DNA of 64,000 nt, from contig NZ_BOMM01000038.1 in NCBI RefSeq assembly GCF_016862195.1, positions 124,001-188,000 of the forward strand, written 5' to 3'. Source of the DNA: Paractinoplanes ferrugineus (GTDB taxonomy: Bacteria; Actinomycetota; Actinomycetes; Mycobacteriales; Micromonosporaceae). How positions within the stretch are numbered: position 1 is the first letter of the stretch; each line of letters starts with the position of its first letter. The notes beneath the pieces are model-generated. The model did not search any database and was not told where the DNA came from. It worked only from the letters and a program-made list of their open reading frames with translations. This document shows, in pieces, positions 25,528-33,030 of the stretch. Made by a program: the position numbers and the translations under genes.

Positions 25528-27090
25528 ATGGAAATGGATGGACTCTTCGCAGCGGGCGTGCAGGTTTCCGCGCCGGCTTTCAACCCGGTGTCGGCTGACT
25601 CGCCGCTGCCGGTGCGCATGCGGCCGGCCCGCATCGAAGAGCTGGTCGGCCAGGAGCACCTGCTCGCCCCGGGCAGCCCGTTGCGGCAGCTCGTCACGGG
25701 GGTGAGCCCGATGTCGGTGATCCTCTGGGGTCCGCCCGGCACCGGCAAGACCACCATCGCCCACCTCGTCGCGGGGGCCACCGACCGCAAGTTCGTGGCG
25801 CTGTCCGCGCTGACCGCGGGCGTCAAGGACGTCCGGGCGGTGATCGACACCGCGCGCCGGGAGCGCCGGTCCGGCGGGCCGCCGACGGTGCTGTTCATCG
25901 ACGAGGTGCACCGGTTCTCCAAGACCCAGCAGGATTCGCTGCTGGCGGCGGTGGAGGACCGCACGGTCACGCTGCTGGCGGCGACCACCGAAAATCCGTA
26001 CTTCTCGGTCATCTCGCCCTTGCTCTCGCGTTGTGTGCTTCTCACCCTGCAGGCGCTCGGCGACGACGACGTCCGCGGCCTCGTGCGCCGCGCGGTCGCC
26101 GACGAGCGCGGGCTCGGCGGGGCGGTCACGCTGTCCACCGACGCTGAGGATCATCTGGTCCGGCTCGCGGCCGGTGACGTACGCAAAGCTCTGACCGCTC
26201 TGGAAGCGGCGGCCTCGTCGGCCGCCGCCCAGGGCGCCGCCGAGATCGACCTCGCGACCGCCGAGAAGGCGGTCGACGTCGCGGCCGTGCGCTACGACCG
26301 GGACGGCGACGCGCACTACGACGTGACCAGCGCGTTCATCAAGAGCATGCGCGGCAGTGACCCCGACGCCGCGCTGCACTGGCTGGCCCGCATGCTCGTG
26401 GCCGGCGAGGACCCGCGCTTCATCGCCCGCCGCATCGTCATCTTCGCCAGCGAGGACGTCGGCATGGCCGATCCGCAGGCTCTGCTCGTGGCCACCGCCG
26501 CCGCGCAGGCCGTGCAGCTCATCGGCCTGCCCGAATGCCAGCTCAACCTCGCCCAGGCCGTCGTGCACCTGGCCACCGCGCCCAAGTCCAACAGCGTCAC
26601 GACGGCGATCGGCGCCGCCATCGCCGACGTGCGCGCCGGCCGGGGCGGAGCGGTCCCGTCCGCCCTGCGCGACGCGCACTATCCCGGCGCACGTGGCCTA
26701 GGTCACGGTCGTGGCTACAAGTATCCGCACGATGACCCTAAGGGAGTCGTCACGCAGCAGTACATTCCGGACGACCTTGTCGGCTCCGACTACTACCGCC
26801 CCACTGATCACGGGGCCGAACGCGCAGTAAACGAGCGGGTCCCGCGCCTGCGACGCATCGTCCGCGGACTCGGCCCGGTTTCGCGCGTGGGGGTCGCCAC
26901 GAGCGCTTCGGCGCCCACGCCCGACCGCGCGGCGGGTGGTGGATCGGCCGGAGATGCGTCACGCTCGTCCGCGAACAGCGAACCGCCGGTAACGCCTCCG
27001 GCGAACAGCGAACCGCCGGCCACGCCACCGGCGGACGACGGGACAACGGAAGTCGACAGCGGCACAGCCGCCGGAGAGGAACAGCCGTGA
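25528..27090 (+). CDS. rarA: Replication-associated recombination protein RarA (MgsA family AAA+ ATPase)
   Basis: 520 residues. RarA acts at stalled replication forks with SSB and RecA. Walker A is WGPPGTGKTT (about residue 69) and Walker B LFIDEVHRF (about 122), with sensor TTENPYFSVISPLLSRC and the C-terminal tetramerisation region AAVRYDRDGDAHYDVTSAF, GEDPRFIARRIVIFASED and GLPECQLNLAQAVVHLA. After the conserved end (about residue 440), an 80-residue disordered tail includes the direct repeat NSEPPVTPPANSEPPATPP. The gene overlaps the next by GTGA. Confidence 0.95.
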   Translation: MEMDGLFAAGVQVSAPAFNPVSADSPLPVRMRPARIEELVGQEHLLAPGSPLRQLVTGVSPMSVILWGPPGTGKTTIAHLVAGATDRKFVALSALTAGVKDVRAVIDTARRERRSGGPPTVLFIDEVHRFSKTQQDSLLAAVEDRTVTLLAATTENPYFSVISPLLSRCVLLTLQALGDDDVRGLVRRAVADERGLGGAVTLSTDAEDHLVRLAAGDVRKALTALEAAASSAAAQGAAEIDLATAEKAVDVAAVRYDRDGDAHYDVTSAFIKSMRGSDPDAALHWLARMLVAGEDPRFIARRIVIFASEDVGMADPQALLVATAAAQAVQLIGLPECQLNLAQAVVHLATAPKSNSVTTAIGAAIADVRAGRGGAVPSALRDAHYPGARGLGHGRGYKYPHDDPKGVVTQQYIPDDLVGSDYYRPTDHGAERAVNERVPRLRRIVRGLGPVSRVGVATSASAPTPDRAAGGGSAGDASRSSANSEPPVTPPANSEPPATPPADDGTTEVDSGTAAGEEQP

Positions 27091-30000
27091 CACCCCGCGG
27101 TGCCGGAGGGCCCGACGACGAGGCCGACCTGCGCAACGAGACCGGAGCCCGCAAGGGCCGCGGCCGGTTCGGTCGAGGCCGTCCGGCGGAGCCCTTGCCG
27201 CCCGAGGAGATCCCGCAGGAGGAGACCGGCTGGCTCGACGACCTGCGCTCCGCCAAGCAGCAGCGCGGCGCCATCGGCCCCGGCACCCTCGCCGGCGAGA
27301 CCCGTCCCAGCAAGTCCGGCCGGATGGCTCCCGGCCCCGACGACCAGCCCCCCGCCGACGACCTGCCCTTCGGTGGCGGCGCCCCCGGCTGGACCAGCGC
27401 CAGCGGCGCCCACCAGGCCATGGCCGACCCCGCCGGCCCCCCTTCGGCACGCCCCGTCACCGGCCCACCCCCCGGGGCCGCCCCGGGCCGGCCCACTCCC
27501 GGCCGCCCGACTCCCGGCGCCGACCTGGACCTGGGCCGCCAGTCCGGCGGCGTACCCGGCGGTCCCTCCGGCCGTGTCGCCCCCGGCGGCGTTTCCGGTC
27601 GCATCGCGCCTGGTGGTGTGTCCGGTCGAGTCGCGCCTGGTGGTCCCGCCGGTCGCGGTGCGCCTGATGCTTCCGGTCGCGGCGGGCCTGATGCTTCCGG
27701 GCGGGTGGCGCCCGGCGGTGCTTCCGGACGTGTGGCACCGGGCGCGGCTCCCGGCCGTGTGGCTCCCGGCCAGCAGTTCGGTGGGCCCGGCCAGCAGTTC
27801 GGCGGGTCTGACCCGCAGTCCGGCGGCCCTGCTCAGCAGTTCCGTGGACCTGGTCAGCAGTCCGGCGGGCCTGGTCAGCAGTTCGGCGGGCGTGACCCGC
27901 AGTCCGGTGGGCCCGGCCAGCAGTTCCGTGGACCTGGTCAGCAGTCCGGCGGGCCCGGCCATCAATTCGGCGGGCGTGACCCGCGGGCCGACGAGCCCGG
28001 CCAGCAGTTCGGTAGGCCCGGCCAGCAGTCCGGTGCGCGTGGTCAGCAGGCCGGCGCGACCGGACGGGTGGCTCCGGGGCATACGTCCGGTGGAGTGACT
28101 GGTCGACCGGCTTCCGGTCCGGTCAGTCCGGCCGGTGGGCGGGTGGCGCCGGCATGGCAGGACGGCAGTGGTTCGCATCCCGCGACCGGGCCCTCGTGGC
28201 AGACCGGCACCGGGGCTCAGCCGCCGTGGCAGCGGGCCAGCGGTGCACATCAGGCCGGTGGCCGGCGGGACGACTCGCCGCCCGTACCCGGTCAGATGAG
28301 CGGACCCACCGGGCGCCCGCGGCAGACTCCGCCGCCCGCGCCGATGGGCCCGGCCGCCGGGCCGCCGTCGGTCGACGGTCCGCGACGTGGCGCCGCGCCG
28401 GTTCCCGGGCAGGGTCGCGCCCGGGCGACCGAGCCAGGCGCCTTCACCCAGTCCGGCCGGCACGGCGTCGCCGACGCGGTGGTTCCGTTGTCGGGAAACG
28501 CCCCCGATGTCCCGATGTCCCGTCCGGTCTCCCCGTCCGCCCGTCCGGTCTCGCCGGCTTCCCGGCCGGTTTCGTCGGCCGGCCCACGCGACCGTTTCCG
28601 AACCGACGGACCACCACCCGGTCCAGGCGGGCGCGGTGCCGCCATGCCGGCCTCACCGGCGGGACCACCGCCCGGCGGCCGATTCAGCGGCGACTCCTAT
28701 CCACCCGGCAGCCCCGACTATCCACCCGGCAGCCCCGACTATCCACCCGGCAGCCCCGACTATCCGACCGGCAGCCCTGGCTATCCAACCGGGAGCCACG
28801 GCTACCCGGCGGAAAGTCCCGGCTACCCGGCTGAGAGCGCGGGCTACCCGGGTGAGCGCACCGGTTACCCGGGCGAAAGCGCGGGCTACCCGGGCGAAAG
28901 CACCGGCCGGCACGGCGCCCCGGACGACGACGAGAGCGCCGGACGGCATGGACAGCCAAATTTTCCGGGTGGCGGCCGCGGCACCGGCGCGCGTGGCCGC
29001 GATGAACAGCAGGACTTCCCAGTCGCCGGCGGCCCGGGGAACAGTTCCCGCGGCCGCGCTGTACCCGACCCCGCCGGCCCCGCAGCCGGCGGCCGACCGG
29101 TAGGCACCGCCAGCCCGGCAGCCGGCGGCCGACCAGTGGGTCCCGCCAGCCCGGCAGCCGGCGGGCGGCCGCTCGGCCCCGATGGCATGAACGATCCCGG
29201 CGGCACCGGGGGTCCCACCCGAGCAGGCGGGCGCCGTGCCGCCGGTGCACCGGCGGCCGGCGGTCCGGAAGGAGCCGGCGGTCACGGCGCGATCGGTGGC
29301 CCGGTCGCGGGTGGCCCGCAAGGCGCTGTCGGCAGCCCAGGTCCCGGTGGGGGCGGCCAGGGTCCCGGGGTGGGCTCAGCCGCGCAAGGTCCCGGTATGG
29401 GGCCGACGGGTCAGGGGCCTGGCACGGGACCGGTAGTCGTTCCCGGCGCGCCGGGTCAGGCACGGGCGTCGGCCAAGGTCATGCCGCCGGTGGTTCCCGG
29501 GCGGCAGGGTGCACGCGCCCCGGCCGTACCCGGTCGGGCCGGTGCGATGGCCGGCAACACGGGCGCGATCTCCGGTCCGATCACCGGTCGCGGCCAACGG
29601 CAGCCCGGCGAGGCCACCGGCCCGGTCACCGGGCGCGGCGGACCGCGGCAGCCCGGCGACGTCCCGGGATCTCAGCAGCCCGGTGACGGCACCGGGCCGG
29701 TCAACCTGCGTGGTGAGCTTTCCGGTCCGGTGCACCCGCGGGAGCTTCCCGGCCCAATAGGCCCGCGCGGCAGCCAACCGACCGGTGCCGGCGTCCGTGC
29801 TGGGCAGCCCGGCGACGGTCCGCGCGGCGACCAGCGTGGCGGACCTGGGTCGCAGCCGGGTCAGCGTGGTGGCCGTGGACCCCGGACCGGTCCTCGTACC
29901 GGCCCGGCCGGCGCGATGGCCGCGGCGGCCGGCATGGTTCCGGCTGGTCCGGTTTCGCCGGGCCGGCCGTCGCTGCCGGGGCCGGGTTTCCCGGCTCAGG

Positions 30001-32225
30001 GTGATCGTCCGGAAATCGGCGAGCGCTTCGGCAGCCAGCCGGTTTCGCCCGCGCATGCTCGACCGGAAGAGCCGCGCTCCGCCGGTCCGGAACAGAGTCA
30101 GGGCTTCGAGGCGCGTGGCGGTTTCGGCAGTCAGCCGGTGTCGCCGGCACGCGGCCGGCCGGATGCGGGGCCGCGCTTCGCGGGACAGACCGGGTCCGGA
30201 GATCAAAGTCAAGCTTTCGGCACGCCGGACGGGCCGACCGGTACCGGCAAACGAGCCCGCCCCGACTCGGCGCCGCAAGCCCCCCAGGGCGGCCGGCGTG
30301 GACCGGCCGGCGCCAACGGACGGGCGACCGGCGATCGCGGACCGGCGGCCGGGCGCAAGGGCGGACCGGGTGGCGCAGGCGCGCTCGGTGCGGCGGCCAT
30401 GGGTGCCGGCGCGATGGGCGCCGCGATGGCCAAGGGTACGGCCGGTGCAGCTCCGGCGGGAGCAGCCACGGCCGGGGCGCCTTCAGGCGGTACGGGCTCG
30501 GCCGCCGCCGCCCCCGGCAGCCCCTCGTTCGGTTCGGCCGCGGCCGGCGCCACCCCGGTAGGCTCCGCCTCGGTCGGTGCTCCTCCGGTCGGCTCGGCCT
30601 CGGTGGGCCCGGCTCCGGCCGGCGGACCCGCAGCCGGCGCCGCGTCATCAGGTGCCGCCGCGGCAGGGGCAGCCGTGGCAGGGGCAGCCGCAAGGGGCGC
30701 CGCCTCAGCAGCTTCCAAGGGCGCGGCCTCCGCAGGCGCCGTCGCGGCAGATGGAGCCCCAAGGGGCGCCGCCGCGACGGGTGCGACCGCACGAGGCGCC
30801 GCGACGGGTGCGGCTCCAAGGGATGCGGCGGCGACGGGTGCAGCTCCAAGGGGTGCCGCTGCAGCGGACGCGGCTTCGCGGGGTGCCGCGACGGGTGCGG
30901 CCTCAAGGGGTGCCGCGACGGGTGCGGCCTCAAGAGCTGCCGCGGCAGGTGCGGCTTCCCGGGGTCCCGCCGGGCCAGGTGGAGCTTCCGGGGCCGCCGC
31001 AGCGAGTGCGGCCCCGAGAGGCGCCGCCTCGGCCGGTGCACCGCCGAGAGGCCTCCCCGCGGCGGGTGCGGCTTCCCGGGGTGCCGCTTCCGTGGGCGCT
31101 GCCTCGGTGGGGGCCGCCTCGGTGGGCGCCGCATCGGCGGGTGCTCCGCAAGCGGGCGGTCCTCAGACAGGCGCTCCACAAGCAGGTGGTCCTCAGGCAG
31201 GCGGTCCTCAGGCAGGCGGTCCTCAGGCAGGCAGTCCTCAAACCGGCGGTCCTCAGGCAGGCGGTCCTCAGGCAGGCACTGCTTCAGTAGGCGCGGCCTC
31301 GGTGGGGGCCGCATCCGTAGGTGCCGCGTCGGTGGGCACAGTCGCCACGGGCGCGGCGGCGGTGGGTGCGGCGGCGGTAGGTGCGGCGTCCGTCGGGGCG
31401 GCCTCGGTGGGGGCCTCGGGACGGGCGGCGTCGGCGGCTGTGAAGGTTGCGCCGGTGCGGGACCCGGCCGGCGCGAAGCCGCGAACGGGTGCTCAGCCCG
31501 TACCTCCAAGGGGTGAAGCCGGATCCGACGCCAACCCGGAGACCATGACCGGGCTTCGGGGTGCCGGCAGCGAGCTTCGCAGCCGGGTACGCACGCAGCG
31601 CCGGTTGCGCTTGGTGATTTTGTTGTCGCTCGCGGTGGTGGCGCTCGTGGTTCTGCCGGCGGTCTTCGGGCTGCGGTCGGCAAGCAAGGACCCGGTGTTC
31701 AGTTCGCTGGACGCGCTGGCGGTGCCGTCGTGGGCGGCCACCCATGTCGAGGACAACGGCAGTGGGAGCCGGTGGTGCTTCCTGGACTGCCGGTTCCGGG
31801 AGCGGCGGATCGACTCGGACCGGGAGTTCAAGCAGACCACCAAGGTCTACACGGCGGCGCTGGAACGGGCCGGGTGGAAGCCCTGGAGGGTGGCCGACTG
31901 CCCGGAGTCGCCGATCGCCGCGGACCAGGGCACCTACACGTGCTGGACGCGGGACGAGTTCACTCTGGACCTGTTCGTGCGGCTGCCGGACTGCGCCATC
32001 GACCAGGTGGCGGCGCAGGATCCGAACACCGTGCAGTCGGCGCCGGCGACGACCGGGCCAACCAAGAAGTGTGTGGGGTCGACGGTCAAGATCCAGGTGC
32101 AGAGCGCGGTCGCCGACACCCGTGGCAAGGGCGAACCGGCGCAGAGTCCGGGACTGGTCGGCGAGACGCCGGATCCGGTTCTGTCCAACGACCCCCTCTT
32201 GGAGCCGACACCCGCGGCGTCGTGA
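27087..32225 (+). CDS. Giant repeat-rich single-pass membrane protein (1712 residues)
   Basis: Starts at a GTG overlapping the rarA stop (GTGA) with GGAGAGGAA upstream. Residues 1-90 are charged and ordered-looking (WLDDLRSAKQQRGAIGPGTL). Residues about 90-1500 are almost wholly Gly/Pro/Ala/Ser/Gln low complexity built from several tandem repeats: QQFGG/QQSGG units (27771-28040), ten heptads like YPPGSPD (28698-28907), a duplicated FGSQPVSPA (about 30030 and 30125), Gly-Ala-Ser runs, and PQAGG units (31138-31280). A basic stretch and one transmembrane helix (about 1509-1530) follow, then about 180 extracytoplasmic residues with six Cys (WCFLDC, DCPES, TCWTR, DCAID, KCVG). I do not recognise a family. 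It is co-oriented with rarA, two small membrane genes and alaS. Confidence 0.8.
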   Translation: MTPRGAGGPDDEADLRNETGARKGRGRFGRGRPAEPLPPEEIPQEETGWLDDLRSAKQQRGAIGPGTLAGETRPSKSGRMAPGPDDQPPADDLPFGGGAPGWTSASGAHQAMADPAGPPSARPVTGPPPGAAPGRPTPGRPTPGADLDLGRQSGGVPGGPSGRVAPGGVSGRIAPGGVSGRVAPGGPAGRGAPDASGRGGPDASGRVAPGGASGRVAPGAAPGRVAPGQQFGGPGQQFGGSDPQSGGPAQQFRGPGQQSGGPGQQFGGRDPQSGGPGQQFRGPGQQSGGPGHQFGGRDPRADEPGQQFGRPGQQSGARGQQAGATGRVAPGHTSGGVTGRPASGPVSPAGGRVAPAWQDGSGSHPATGPSWQTGTGAQPPWQRASGAHQAGGRRDDSPPVPGQMSGPTGRPRQTPPPAPMGPAAGPPSVDGPRRGAAPVPGQGRARATEPGAFTQSGRHGVADAVVPLSGNAPDVPMSRPVSPSARPVSPASRPVSSAGPRDRFRTDGPPPGPGGRGAAMPASPAGPPPGGRFSGDSYPPGSPDYPPGSPDYPPGSPDYPTGSPGYPTGSHGYPAESPGYPAESAGYPGERTGYPGESAGYPGESTGRHGAPDDDESAGRHGQPNFPGGGRGTGARGRDEQQDFPVAGGPGNSSRGRAVPDPAGPAAGGRPVGTASPAAGGRPVGPASPAAGGRPLGPDGMNDPGGTGGPTRAGGRRAAGAPAAGGPEGAGGHGAIGGPVAGGPQGAVGSPGPGGGGQGPGVGSAAQGPGMGPTGQGPGTGPVVVPGAPGQARASAKVMPPVVPGRQGARAPAVPGRAGAMAGNTGAISGPITGRGQRQPGEATGPVTGRGGPRQPGDVPGSQQPGDGTGPVNLRGELSGPVHPRELPGPIGPRGSQPTGAGVRAGQPGDGPRGDQRGGPGSQPGQRGGRGPRTGPRTGPAGAMAAAAGMVPAGPVSPGRPSLPGPGFPAQGDRPEIGERFGSQPVSPAHARPEEPRSAGPEQSQGFEARGGFGSQPVSPARGRPDAGPRFAGQTGSGDQSQAFGTPDGPTGTGKRARPDSAPQAPQGGRRGPAGANGRATGDRGPAAGRKGGPGGAGALGAAAMGAGAMGAAMAKGTAGAAPAGAATAGAPSGGTGSAAAAPGSPSFGSAAAGATPVGSASVGAPPVGSASVGPAPAGGPAAGAASSGAAAAGAAVAGAAARGAASAASKGAASAGAVAADGAPRGAAATGATARGAATGAAPRDAAATGAAPRGAAAADAASRGAATGAASRGAATGAASRAAAAGAASRGPAGPGGASGAAAASAAPRGAASAGAPPRGLPAAGAASRGAASVGAASVGAASVGAASAGAPQAGGPQTGAPQAGGPQAGGPQAGGPQAGSPQTGGPQAGGPQAGTASVGAASVGAASVGAASVGTVATGAAAVGAAAVGAASVGAASVGASGRAASAAVKVAPVRDPAGAKPRTGAQPVPPRGEAGSDANPETMTGLRGAGSELRSRVRTQRRLRLVILLSLAVVALVVLPAVFGLRSASKDPVFSSLDALAVPSWAATHVEDNGSGSRWCFLDCRFRERRIDSDREFKQTTKVYTAALERAGWKPWRVADCPESPIAADQGTYTCWTRDEFTLDLFVRLPDCAIDQVAAQDPNTVQSAPATTGPTKKCVGSTVKIQVQSAVADTRGKGEPAQSPGLVGETPDPVLSNDPLLEPTPAAS
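28698..28907. repeat. 21-bp tandem repeat inside the giant gene, ten copies
   Basis: Ten adjacent 21-base units coding for heptads Y-P-x-G/E-S-x-x. The first three are nearly identical (TATCCACCCGGCAGCCCCGA plus C). Later ones diverge at the DNA level but keep Tyr-Pro at positions 1-2 and mostly Gly or Glu and Ser, suggesting selection on the peptide. Confidence 0.9.
31138..31280. repeat. 15-bp tandem repeat inside the giant gene
   Basis: About nine units of GGTCCTCAGGCAGGC coding for GPQAG pentapeptides. Several units are identical, which suggests recent expansion. Confidence 0.85.
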
Positions 32226-32292
32226 AGCGGGCGAAGGTCACGGACGGTAGGGTCTGCACGTTGACCCGCCACCCGTAGAGGAGAAGCGCCAC

Positions 32293-32742
32293 ATGGACGC
32301 CGGAGAAATCGCAGGTCTGATCGCGGCGGGCGCCTTCCTGATGCTCGTCATCGTGCTGGCCGTACCGCTGCTCAAGCTGGGCCGCACCGTGGATGCCGCC
32401 ACCCGGGCGATCAATGACATCACCGACCGGACGGGGCCGCTGCTCGGCAACGTCAACGAGACGGTGGAGAATGTGAACACCGCGCTCGGCCAGGTGCAGG
32501 TCTCTTTGGACGGTGTGAACATTCAGCTGGCCAAGGTCGACACGATCACCGAGCACGCGGCGCACGTGTCCGCGAACGTGGCCAACCTGTCCACCGTCGT
32601 GGCCGCCGCGGCGGCGAACCCGCTGGTCAAGGTCGCTTCGCTGGGCTACGGCCTGCGTAAGGCCGTGCACAACCGGCGCCGCGCCGACGAGGACCGCGAG
32701 GTTCGCTCCACCATCAAGCAGCGCCGCAAGTCGGCCCGCTGA
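32293..32742 (+). CDS. DUF948 membrane protein
   Basis: 149 residues. One N-terminal transmembrane helix (about 6-27, IAGLIAAGAFLMLVIVLAVP) is followed by a long coiled-coil-like helix region with regular N-V-N and V-x-x-V spacing (NVNETVENVNTALGQVQVSL) and a basic C-terminus (IKQRRKSAR). This is the usual DUF948 layout found just upstream of alaS in actinobacteria. GAGGAG lies before the ATG. Role unknown, possibly cell-envelope related. Confidence 0.88.
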   Translation: MDAGEIAGLIAAGAFLMLVIVLAVPLLKLGRTVDAATRAINDITDRTGPLLGNVNETVENVNTALGQVQVSLDGVNIQLAKVDTITEHAAHVSANVANLSTVVAAAAANPLVKVASLGYGLRKAVHNRRRADEDREVRSTIKQRRKSAR

Positions 32743-32760
32743 TCTTAAGGAAGGCATCTC

Positions 32761-33030
32761 ATGAAGCGCCTGCTTTGGCTGGGCGTCGGCTTGGCCGTCG
32801 GCGCACTCGTCGTTCGCAAGCTCACCCGTAAGGCGAACGAGTTCACCCCGACCGGCATCGCCACCTCTCTCTCACAATCCGCTGGCGGCCTGGTCGAGTC
32901 GATGCGTAGCTTCGTGGATGACGTCCGCGACGGCATGACGGAGCGGGAACAGCAGATCCAGCAGGCGTTCGCCGAGGGTGAGCTGTACGAAGACGATGAG
33001 CAGGATGCTCAGGAGGGCAACCGACGATGA
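32761..33030 (+). CDS. Small membrane-anchored protein upstream of alaS
   Basis: 89 residues. A short N-terminal membrane helix (MKRLLWLGVGLAVGALVVRK) is followed by a helical, acidic tail (FVDDVRDGMTEREQQIQQAF, then Glu/Asp-rich). AAGGAAGG precedes the ATG. It ends inside the alaS start (ATGA overlap), so it is translationally coupled. Its constant place between the DUF948 gene and alaS fits a conserved actinobacterial hypothetical family; function unknown. Confidence 0.8.
   Translation: MKRLLWLGVGLAVGALVVRKLTRKANEFTPTGIATSLSQSAGGLVESMRSFVDDVRDGMTEREQQIQQAFAEGELYEDDEQDAQEGNRR

Noticed and set aside
29701..31683. A Pro/Arg-rich frame antisense to the giant repeat gene
   Set aside because: Produced by reading the Gly/Ala repeats backwards. 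The plus-strand frame has coupling to rarA, a ribosome site, and a membrane helix plus Cys domain at its end.
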